From: Bacteroidota bacterium
GTDB taxonomy: Bacteria > Bacteroidota > Bacteroidia > Chitinophagales > Chitinophagaceae
DNA: 13,238 nucleotides
Direction of reading: 5' to 3'
NCBI GenBank assembly: GCA_028877045.1
Contig: JAGWPQ010000287.1
Location: 1-13,238, forward strand
Below the pieces are notes generated by a model, which was not told the origin of the DNA, made no database searches, and was given only the letters and a program-made list of their open reading frames with translations. Below are positions 6,930-13,238 of the stretch, piece by piece. How positions within the stretch are numbered: the first letter of the stretch is position 1; every line of letters starts with the position of its first letter. The translations under genes and the position numbers were made by a program.

Positions 6930-8003
6930 ATGTTTAAAAAAGCAACTATTTATTTTATTGGATCATTGATTGTAACCTCATGCAGTAACAAAAAAGAAGA
7001 TGCTCCAAAACAAAATCCTGTAACTCAAAATGTAATTGTTGATGTAATTGTTGCAAAACCAAAAAATATTTCTCACACCGTTGAAGCCAACGGATCGGTT
7101 GTTGCCAATGAATACGTTGAATTACATCCCGAGATCAACGGACGTATTACTTTCTTAAATGTTCCCGAAGGAAAAATGATTACCAAAGGAACTGTTATTG
7201 CAAAAATTTATGATGAAGACCTGCAGGCACAATTGCAAAAATCGAAAGTTCAGTTAGAACTGGCACAGATCACAGAACAAAGAGATAAAAAATTATTAGC
7301 AGTGAACGGACTTAATCAAAGTGATTATGATGCCGCATTAAATCAGGTAAAAAGTATTCAGGCCGATATTGCATATACTCAATCATTAATTGAGAAAACA
7401 ATTATCAAAGCTCCGTTTGACGGATTGGTTGGATTACGTCAGGTGAGCCCCGGTGCTTACGTTACACCTGCAATAATCATTGCTACAGTGCAGGAAGTAA
7501 ATAAGTTAAAAATAGATTTTACTGTTCCCGAAGAATATTCTAACATCATTCGAAAAGGAAATACGGTTGACATTGAATCTGATGCCGGAATATCAGACCG
7601 TATAAAAGCAACGATCATTGCAACCGAGCCGCAGATCACACTGGCAACACGTAATTTAAAAGTAAGGGCCATTTTACAAAATCAAAAATTAAATCCCGGT
7701 GCTTTTGTAAAAGTATATGTGGCAGCGGGTGCCGATACAAAAGCATTAATGATACCTACCAACTGCTTGATTCCTGATGATAAAAACAATCAAATTGTTT
7801 TAGTAAAAAACGGCAAAGCAAATTTTGTAAACGTAAAAACAGGATTGCGTGAATCGAATAATGTTGAAATTACACAAGGCTTGAATTCGGGCGATACCGT
7901 TATTGTTACAGGTGTTTTATTTGCACGACCCAAATCTCCAATTAAAATAAGAAGCATTAAAACACTTGAAGATTTTGCAAAATCAAATAATAATAACAAT
8001 TAA
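6930..8003 (+). CDS. RND efflux periplasmic adaptor (membrane fusion) lipoprotein
   Basis: This adaptor should join the inner-membrane RND pump to an outer-membrane channel. The N-terminus is a lipoprotein signal: FKK, a hydrophobic stretch, then VTSC with the lipidated Cys at 18. Parts in order are a first half lipoyl domain (about 58-94, VELHPEINGRITFLNVPEGK), a coiled-coil hairpin (about 95-157), a second half lipoyl domain (about 158-190, KAPFDGLVGLRQVSPGAYV), a beta-barrel (about 192-265) and a membrane-proximal domain (about 270-340, with IPTNCLIP). The 357-residue length is normal for HlyD/AcrA-type adaptors. The C-terminus ends in five asparagines encoded by an AAT/AAC run, a low-complexity tail. 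The pump gene starts 37 bp downstream on the same strand, so the two form an operon. Substrate cannot be inferred. Confidence 0.95.
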   Translation: MFKKATIYFIGSLIVTSCSNKKEDAPKQNPVTQNVIVDVIVAKPKNISHTVEANGSVVANEYVELHPEINGRITFLNVPEGKMITKGTVIAKIYDEDLQAQLQKSKVQLELAQITEQRDKKLLAVNGLNQSDYDAALNQVKSIQADIAYTQSLIEKTIIKAPFDGLVGLRQVSPGAYVTPAIIIATVQEVNKLKIDFTVPEEYSNIIRKGNTVDIESDAGISDRIKATIIATEPQITLATRNLKVRAILQNQKLNPGAFVKVYVAAGADTKALMIPTNCLIPDDKNNQIVLVKNGKANFVNVKTGLRESNNVEITQGLNSGDTVIVTGVLFARPKSPIKIRSIKTLEDFAKSNNNNN

Positions 8004-8040
8004 GTAAAAAATCTATTCAAACGATTTAGACACAAACAGC

Positions 8041-11000
8041 ATGAATATTTCTGAGTTATCATTGAAGCGTCCGGTATTAGCAACGGTAATGAATTTGATG
8101 ATTATTTTATTTGGTGTGGTTGGATATTCTTTTTTGGCAGTAAGAGATTATCCGGCTATTGATCCTCCCGTAATCACAATTTCGACTTCCTATACTGGTG
8201 CCAATCCCGATATCATTGAAAGTCAGGTAACAGAACCTTTGGAAAAACAGGTTAATGGCATTCCGGGTATCAGAACAATAACTTCATCAAGCACACTAGG
8301 CAACAGCAACATAACTGTAGAATTTAATCTGGGTGTTGATCTCGAAGCTGCAGCCAGCGATGTTAGAGATAAAGTTGGTCAGGCACAAAGAAGTTTGCCA
8401 CAAGATATTGATGCACCTCCTGTTGTTTCAAAAGCCGATGCCAACAGCGATCCGATATTAATTTTAGCTGTACAAAGTAACACAAAAGGATTAATGGAAT
8501 TGAGTGATTACGCTGAAAATGTTTTACAACAACAATTGCAAACAATCAATGATGTTAGCTCGGTTGCCATCTTCGGACAAAAAAGATATTCCATGCACAT
8601 CTGGTTAGATCCCGATCGCATGCTTTCGCATAATGTTGCATACAACGATATCTCAAATTCTATCAATTCAGAAAACATAGAATTACCTCCGGGAAAAATT
8701 TATGGTAACAATACTGAATTAACGATCAGAACACTTGGAAGATTAACTTCCGAAAAACAATTTCGTGATCTGATAATTAAAGAAGATAGTTCAGGTATCG
8801 TTAGACTAAGTGACGTGGGGCGTGTAGAATTAAGCCCCGAAGTTCCTGAACTAAGTTGGAAATATAATGGCGTAAATGCTGTTGGATTAGCGGTTATTCC
8901 TCAACCAGGTGCAAACAATATTCAAATCACCGATGAGTTCTATAAAAAATTAGATCAAATAAAGAAATCTAATAAATCGGATATTATGATCAGTGTTCTG
9001 ATCGATAATACTATTAATATTCGTCATTCGCTTGCAGAAGTAAAAGATACTTTGATCATTTCTTTCAGTTTGGTTGTATTGGTCATCTTTTTCTTTTTTA
9101 GAAATTGGCTGATTGCAATCAGGCCCTTAATTGATATTCCAATTTCTTTGGTGGCTACGTTTTTTATCATGTATGTTTCCGGGTTTTCCATCAATGTATT
9201 AACCTTGCTGGGAATTGTACTGGCAACGGGTTTGGTGGTAGATGATGGTATTGTTGTTACGGAAAATATTTTCAGAAAATTAGAAGAAGGATTTCCTATT
9301 CGTAAAGCCGCATTGGAAGGAAGTAAAGAAATTTTCTTTGCTGTAATTTCTACTTCATTAACATTGGCCGTAGTATTTATGCCGGTAATATTTTTACAGG
9401 GATTTGTAGGCAGGTTGTTTCGTGAATTTGGTGTTACGCTTGCTGCTGCAGTTTTAATTTCTTCATTCGTATCTCTTACCATCACTCCGGTATTAAATGT
9501 TTACCTCAACCGGAAGAATGCACGGCATGGTAAATTCTACGAAAGAACAGAACCTTTTTTCAGAGGTATGGAAAACGGTTATAAAAGTTTGTTACAATCT
9601 TTCATGAAAATAAGATGGGCTGCATGGGTGATTATTTTGGCATGTACGACAATTATCTTTTGGGTGATGGGAAATTTGCAAAGCGAAATCGCACCGCTGG
9701 AAGATAGAAGCAGCATACGTTTTCAGGCTACTGGCGCCGAAGGAGCCAGCTTTAATTACATGCGAAATATTTCCGATAACATTGCAAGCTATTTATACGA
9801 TTCGGTGCCGGAAAGAGATTTTGTTTTTGCACGCACTCCCGCCGGTGGATCAATTAATTCCTCTCAACCAAGAATTGGTTTGATAGATCCTTCATTAAGA
9901 AAAAGAAGTCAAAGTGAAATTGCAAACGATCTTCAAAAAAAATTAGCACGATTTAATGAAGCAAGAATTTTTGCCATTCAGGAACAAACTATTTCTGTTG
10001 GGCTAGCATCCAGAGCTGCTTTACCGGTTCAGTTTGTTTTACAAAATCAAGATCTTAATAAAATAAAAGTTGTACTCCCTAAATTTTTAGAAGAAGTACG
10101 AAAAGATAAAACTTTTGCAAATGCAGATGTAAATTTAAAATTCAATAAACCCGAATTACAAATTACTGTTGACAGAATGAAAGTGAAAGACCTTGGTCTA
10201 TCAACTTCGGATGTCATTTCTGCCATGCAATCCGCATTTAGCGGTGGGCGTATGGCATACTTTATCATGAATGGTTATCAATATTCAGTAATTGCTCAGG
10301 TTGACAGAACAGACAGAAATAAACCAAACGATATTGAAAAAATTTATGTTCGAAACAATAAAGGAGAAAACATTCCTTTAGATGCTGTAGTACATATCGA
10401 AGAAGGCAGCAATCCCTCTACACTATATCATTTTAACCGATATAAAGCTGCAACTATTTCTGCATCATTGGCCGAAGGCAAAACAATCGGCGATGGTATA
10501 GAAGCGATGCAAAGGATCGGAGCAAAATTGTTAGATCAAAGTTTTCAAACAGCATTAAACGGGCCATCACGCGATTATGCCGAAAGTTCATCCAACATTG
10601 CATTTGCATTTGGCTTGGCATTGATATTAATTTATCTGGTACTGGCAGCACAATTCGAAAGCTTCTTGGATCCTTTCACCATCATGTTCACTGTGCCATT
10701 AGCATTGGCCGGTGCCTTATTAAGTTTATATCTCTTTAAACAAACATTAAATATCTTTTCTGAAATAGGGATGATCATGTTGATAGGATTGGTAACAAAG
10801 AATGGGATTTTAATTGTAGAATTTACCAATCAAAAACGCAAAAAAGGAATCCCGAAAATGCAGGCTGTGATCGAAGCCTCCACACAAAGGTTGCGTCCAA
10901 TTTTAATGACAAGTTTGGCAACTTCGTTTGGAGCATTGCCTATTGCGCTTAGTTTAGGTGCCGCATCAACCAGCCGCATTCCGTTGGGAATTGTTGTTGT

Positions 11001-11106
11001 TGGCGGAATTGTTTTTTCGCTGATCCTTACTTTGTTTGTAATCCCTGCTGTTTATACTTTCATCAGCGGAAGACATGAAACAGAAAAAATAGAAATGACA
11101 GAATAA
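8041..11106 (+). CDS. RND multidrug-type efflux pump, inner-membrane permease (HAE1/AcrB-like)
   Basis: This is a proton-driven exporter of the AcrB/MexB type in the inner membrane, acting with the adaptor encoded just upstream. Its 1021 residues are close to the family norm of about 1030-1050. The N-terminus (SLKRPVLATVMNLMIILFG) is the first membrane helix. A first periplasmic porter loop follows to about residue 330. Helices 2-6 include GLVVDDGIVVTENIFRKLEEG with the proton-relay pair D401/D402. A second periplasmic loop spans about 560-845, and helices 8-12 begin at about 849 (FGLALILIYLVLAAQFESF). GLVTKNGILIVEF carries K920, the counterpart of AcrB Lys940, so the relay is intact. The C-terminal RPILMTSLATSFGALPIAL segment is typical. 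No outer-membrane factor follows; a terminator comes 20 bp after the stop. Substrate range is unknown. Confidence 0.96.
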   Translation: MNISELSLKRPVLATVMNLMIILFGVVGYSFLAVRDYPAIDPPVITISTSYTGANPDIIESQVTEPLEKQVNGIPGIRTITSSSTLGNSNITVEFNLGVDLEAAASDVRDKVGQAQRSLPQDIDAPPVVSKADANSDPILILAVQSNTKGLMELSDYAENVLQQQLQTINDVSSVAIFGQKRYSMHIWLDPDRMLSHNVAYNDISNSINSENIELPPGKIYGNNTELTIRTLGRLTSEKQFRDLIIKEDSSGIVRLSDVGRVELSPEVPELSWKYNGVNAVGLAVIPQPGANNIQITDEFYKKLDQIKKSNKSDIMISVLIDNTINIRHSLAEVKDTLIISFSLVVLVIFFFFRNWLIAIRPLIDIPISLVATFFIMYVSGFSINVLTLLGIVLATGLVVDDGIVVTENIFRKLEEGFPIRKAALEGSKEIFFAVISTSLTLAVVFMPVIFLQGFVGRLFREFGVTLAAAVLISSFVSLTITPVLNVYLNRKNARHGKFYERTEPFFRGMENGYKSLLQSFMKIRWAAWVIILACTTIIFWVMGNLQSEIAPLEDRSSIRFQATGAEGASFNYMRNISDNIASYLYDSVPERDFVFARTPAGGSINSSQPRIGLIDPSLRKRSQSEIANDLQKKLARFNEARIFAIQEQTISVGLASRAALPVQFVLQNQDLNKIKVVLPKFLEEVRKDKTFANADVNLKFNKPELQITVDRMKVKDLGLSTSDVISAMQSAFSGGRMAYFIMNGYQYSVIAQVDRTDRNKPNDIEKIYVRNNKGENIPLDAVVHIEEGSNPSTLYHFNRYKAATISASLAEGKTIGDGIEAMQRIGAKLLDQSFQTALNGPSRDYAESSSNIAFAFGLALILIYLVLAAQFESFLDPFTIMFTVPLALAGALLSLYLFKQTLNIFSEIGMIMLIGLVTKNGILIVEFTNQKRKKGIPKMQAVIEASTQRLRPILMTSLATSFGALPIALSLGAASTSRIPLGIVVVGGIVFSLILTLFVIPAVYTFISGRHETEKIEMTE

Positions 11107-11125
11107 ACTTCATCAAAAAAAAATC

Positions 11126-11145
11126 AAGCGGCATCATCGCCGCTT
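11126..11145 (+). terminator. Intrinsic terminator of the efflux operon
   Basis: A 7-bp GC-rich stem, AAGCGGC (11126-11132) with GCCGCTT (11139-11145), has a 6-nt loop and runs into a T-tract at 11144-11149. It begins 20 bp after the pump stop codon. Confidence 0.9.
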
Positions 11146-11190
11146 TTTTATTGAATGATAATCATCAATTTTTTATTTTTTTATTATCTA

Positions 11191-11198
11191 TAACTTTG
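11191..11198 (+). promoter_or_regulatory. Candidate pdxH promoter, perfect Bacteroidota -7 element
   Basis: TAACTTTG matches TAnnTTTG exactly and lies 19 bp before the pdxH ATG, after the efflux terminator. No TTTG is present at the expected -33 distance; that region is an A/T tract instead. Transcription would start roughly 15 nt before the ATG, leaving a very short leader. Confidence 0.5.
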
Positions 11199-11217
11199 TT
11201 CACTAAAATAATTTTTA

Positions 11218-11862
11218 ATGAACGATCCTATTGCAAGTATCCGGACAGATTATAAATTAAAGTCGCTGAGTGAAGAAGATACCGCCGAAAATGCTTTCGA
11301 ACAATTTACAAGATGGTGGAACGAAGCACGCAACAGTCATTTGCACGAAATAAATGCAATGACTTTGGCAACATCCGATACAAACGGAACGCCTTCGGCA
11401 CGCATTGTTTTATTGAAAGGATACGATCATCGCGGATTTATTTTTTTTACAAACTATAACAGTGCCAAAGGAAATGAATTGGCACAAAATCCAAAAGCGT
11501 CCTTATTATTTTTCTGGAAAGAATTGGAACGACAGATAAGAATTGATGGCACGGTAGAAAAAATTTCTGCGCTCGAAAGTGATATTTATTTTAAATCGAG
11601 ACCAGCCCAAAGTCGCATTGGTGCCTGGGCTTCGCCGCAAAGCACCGTGATCGAAAATCGAAAAGTTATTGAAGATAATTTTTTGAAGTACGAACAAAAG
11701 TTTGGTGATGAAAATATTCCGCGTCCCGAACATTGGGGTGGTTATTTAGTGAAACCAACTAAAATAGAATTCTGGCAGGGCCGCAGCAGCCGGCTGCACG
11801 ATCGTATTCAATATACTTTACAAACCGATGGAAAGTGGAAGAGAGAAAGATTGGCTCCTTAA
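11218..11862 (+). CDS. pdxH: Pyridoxamine 5'-phosphate oxidase
   Basis: PdxH is a cytosolic FMN enzyme that oxidises pyridoxine or pyridoxamine 5'-phosphate with O2 to pyridoxal 5'-phosphate and H2O2, the last step of PLP synthesis and salvage. The 214-residue length is standard. Recognisable segments are MTLAT (48-52), ARIVLLKGYD (61-70, FMN phosphate-binding Arg and Lys), TNYNSAKGNEL (78-88), LERQIRIDG (103-111), SRPAQSRIGAWASPQS (127-142), and EFWQGRSSRLHDR (184-196), which ends in the substrate-binding RLHDR. The C-terminus RERLAP is the family signature, so the protein is complete. The gene has its own promoter candidate and no operon partner. It converges with the crotonase gene, their stop codons being 13 bp apart. 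Requirement for O2 as oxidant fits an organism with aerobic metabolism. Confidence 0.97.
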   Translation: MNDPIASIRTDYKLKSLSEEDTAENAFEQFTRWWNEARNSHLHEINAMTLATSDTNGTPSARIVLLKGYDHRGFIFFTNYNSAKGNELAQNPKASLLFFWKELERQIRIDGTVEKISALESDIYFKSRPAQSRIGAWASPQSTVIENRKVIEDNFLKYEQKFGDENIPRPEHWGGYLVKPTKIEFWQGRSSRLHDRIQYTLQTDGKWKRERLAP

Positions 11863-11868
11863 AAATTT

Positions 11869-11900
11869 AATAGCATCATTTGTTTTTAAATGATGCTATT
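11869..11900. terminator. Shared bidirectional terminator of pdxH and the crotonase gene
   Basis: A 13-bp perfect stem (11869-11881 with 11888-11900) encloses the 6-nt loop GTTTTT. On the plus strand a T6 run follows at 11903-11908; on the minus strand the hairpin is followed by AAATTTTT. The hairpin starts 7 bp after the pdxH stop and covers the stop codon (11876-11878) and last codons of the minus-strand gene, so it lies partly within coding sequence. Confidence 0.8.
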
Positions 11901-12634
11901 GCTTTTTTAGTTTCTTCCGATAAAATTAATTTTCCGCTCATAGCTGCACGTTGCAATAATAATTCGTTCCAGTTTTCTGTTCCGCTCCAAAATATTTTTT
12001 TAATTTCTTTCATCGCTTCGCTGCCGGATGCTACCAACGTTGTTGCTAATTTTAAAACGGCTTCATCCATTAATTCAATCGTATCAAATATCTCTACAAA
12101 TAGTCCCTTTTCTTTTGCCCATTGTGCCGAACGAAAATGGGTTGCATCAATTGCTAATTCATACGTTGCTGTTGTTCCGATTTTTCTTTCAACTGCCGGA
12201 CCAACAACAAACGGCCCGATTCCAATTGCCAATTCTGATAATTTTATTTCCGAAAAAATCGTTGCAAAATTATAATCGCAACTGCTGGCCAAACCAACAC
12301 CGCCGCCAATTGCTTTGCCCTGAATGCGGCCGATAATAAATTTCGGGCATTGCCTCATGGCATTAATAACATTGGCAAATCCGCTGAAAAATTCCAAGCC
12401 TTGTTCTTCATTTTCAATCAATAATATTTCATCAAAACTGGCGCCTGCACAAAATGTTTTATTGCCACCGCTTTTTAAAATCAAAACTTTACTTTCTTCG
12501 TCAGCACCTGCGTTTACAATAATTTTAGACAATTGATCTAAAATTTTTGCAGGCAATGAATTATGTTGCGGCGTAAAAAATTCAATCGTTCCAATATTAT
12601 TTTCTACACTATATTTTACATAAGCATCATTCAT
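11876..12634 (-). CDS. Enoyl-CoA hydratase/isomerase (crotonase) family protein
   Basis: Crotonase-fold enzymes act on acyl-CoA thioesters in the cytoplasm (hydration, isomerisation or related chemistry). The 252-residue length is typical. Oxyanion-hole segments are present: FCAGASFDEI (61-70) and GKAIGGGVGLASSCD (106-120). In the two-glutamate hydratases (rat numbering Glu144 and Glu164), the first Glu lies in the GGGCEL segment; here that position is Gly114. The second is retained as Glu134 in LSELAIGIGP. The GGGVGL plus SE arrangement, followed by FVVGPAVERKIG, recalls the LiuC/AtuE-like (methylglutaconyl-CoA hydratase-like) branch rather than classical fatty-acid enoyl-CoA hydratase; that placement is inference from motif memory. 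The start ATG lies 33 bp after the stop of an SDR gene on the same strand, suggesting an operon. The last codons overlap a terminator hairpin. Substrate unknown. Confidence 0.9.
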   Translation of the reverse strand: MNDAYVKYSVENNIGTIEFFTPQHNSLPAKILDQLSKIIVNAGADEESKVLILKSGGNKTFCAGASFDEILLIENEEQGLEFFSGFANVINAMRQCPKFIIGRIQGKAIGGGVGLASSCDYNFATIFSEIKLSELAIGIGPFVVGPAVERKIGTTATYELAIDATHFRSAQWAKEKGLFVEIFDTIELMDEAVLKLATTLVASGSEAMKEIKKIFWSGTENWNELLLQRAAMSGKLILSEETKKAIASFKNK

Positions 12635-12667
12635 AAAATCAGCATTAGATTTTGTGATGAAAATTTT

Positions 12668-13238
12668 TTACGAATTAATTCCGCCGCTTACTTCAATGCG
12701 CTGACCATTGATCCATTTTGCATCTTCGGTACAAAGAAACGCAACAACGCTTCCAATATCATCAGGCCTTCCAACACGGCCAAAAGGTTGCAATGAAGTA
12801 ATCATGGATTTTGCCTGCGGATTATTTCTGATAAAAGCATTATTAAAATCTGTTTCAACAGCGCCGGGTGCAACAACATTGGCGCCAATTCCTTTTGGCC
12901 CCAGTTCTTTGGTAAGATATTTTGTAAATGTTTCTATGGCGCCTTTCATCGATGCATAAACAGAATAACCGGGATTGCTGAACCTTGTTGTGCCCGATGA
13001 AATATTAATGATCCTTCCGCCAGAATTAATATGCGGCAAACATTTCTGCGTTAAAAAATAAACACTTTTAAAATGAACATTCAAAAATTCGTCGAAGATT
13101 TCTTCGGTTACTTTTTCGAATGGAACGGTGGCTCCCATTCCTGCATTATTAATTAAAAAATCGAATGATGAGGTATTCCATTTTGATTGAAGTGATGAAA
13201 TTAATTGCGCAACAAATTCATCCAGAGACTTAAAATCG
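12668..13238 (-). CDS. Short-chain dehydrogenase/reductase (SDR), 5' end outside window
   Basis: This is an NAD(P)-dependent oxidoreductase of the classical SDR family. The frame stays open to the window edge; 189 C-terminal residues are visible of about 245-250, so the N-terminal TGxxxGxG cofactor loop is missing only because of the window boundary. The Met at 13138 is internal: the codons upstream of it encode FLINNAG, the SDR NNAG motif. Downstream are IINISSG with the catalytic Ser, YSVYASMKGAIE with the YxxxK pair, and NVVAPGAVETDF. The C-terminal GRVGRPDDIGSVVAFLCTEDAKWINGQ and VSGG tail is typical of FabG-like SDRs. It lies immediately upstream of the crotonase gene on the same strand. 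FabG-like motifs do not define the substrate; beta-ketoacyl, 3-hydroxyacyl or sugar/alcohol substrates are all possible. Confidence 0.93.
   Translation of the reverse strand, partial: DFKSLDEFVAQLISSLQSKWNTSSFDFLINNAGMGATVPFEKVTEEIFDEFLNVHFKSVYFLTQKCLPHINSGGRIINISSGTTRFSNPGYSVYASMKGAIETFTKYLTKELGPKGIGANVVAPGAVETDFNNAFIRNNPQAKSMITSLQPFGRVGRPDDIGSVVAFLCTEDAKWINGQRIEVSGGINS

Noticed and set aside
9024..9485. 153-codon open frame antisense to the RND pump
   Set aside because: It lies wholly opposite conserved membrane helices of the pump and its translation is low-complexity with no recognisable motif; it is a shadow frame.
11880..12275. 131-codon plus-strand open frame opposite the crotonase gene
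   Set aside because: It mirrors a gene with clear catalytic-fold motifs and itself starts inside the terminator hairpin; no independent support.
13136..13138. ATG at 13138 (minus) as the start of the SDR gene
   Set aside because: In-frame codons upstream encode the conserved FLINNAG motif and stay open to the window end, so this Met is internal.

Overview
This window looks like a chromosomal segment of a Bacteroidota bacterium, most likely Chitinophagia/Sphingobacteriia-like; the lineage is an inference. The DNA is AT-rich. None of the visible start codons has a GGAGG-type Shine-Dalgarno; several have A/T-rich leaders instead. One gene has a perfect Bacteroidota -7 promoter element (TAnnTTTG), and intrinsic terminators are short AAAAGGAA/TTCCTTTT-type hairpins. 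The gene content is mostly core metabolism plus one efflux system. No transposase, integrase, CRISPR array, tRNA or rRNA was seen.

Layout. (1) 1-2836, plus strand: the 3' end of a respiratory complex I operon, with the C-terminal part of nuoM, complete nuoN, and a 127-residue protein of unknown function with a Pro/Ala-rich linker, closed by a terminator at 2866-2895. Both gaps inside this operon consist almost entirely of 7-bp-periodic DNA, which is the most unusual feature of the window. (2) 3124-6696, minus strand: nifJ, a full-length single-chain pyruvate:ferredoxin/flavodoxin oxidoreductase, with its own terminator at 3076-3103. (3) 6697-6929: a divergent intergenic region holding a 17-bp palindrome and a weak nifJ promoter candidate. 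(4) 6930-11106, plus strand: a two-gene RND efflux operon (lipoprotein adaptor and inner-membrane pump) without an outer-membrane channel gene, ended by a terminator at 11126-11145. (5) 11218-11862, plus strand: pdxH for pyridoxal phosphate synthesis. (6) 11876-13238, minus strand: a crotonase-family acyl-CoA hydratase/isomerase preceded by an SDR-family oxidoreductase that runs off the right edge. pdxH and the crotonase gene converge on one 13-bp-stem hairpin that overlaps the end of the crotonase coding sequence.

How the parts fit. NuoM and NuoN are proton-pumping membrane subunits of complex I. NifJ links pyruvate oxidation to low-potential electron carriers, so two redox-energy systems lie back to back, although nothing in the sequence shows they are coupled. 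The RND pair probably exports drugs or metabolites, with an outer-membrane factor encoded elsewhere. The SDR and crotonase genes are co-directional, 33 bp apart, and could act on a common acyl-CoA or ketone intermediate; their substrates cannot be read from the sequence. No convincing new multi-gene system was found. The best leads are the heptad arrays in the nuo operon, the 127-aa nuo-linked protein, and the crotonase that lacks one of the two classical catalytic glutamates.
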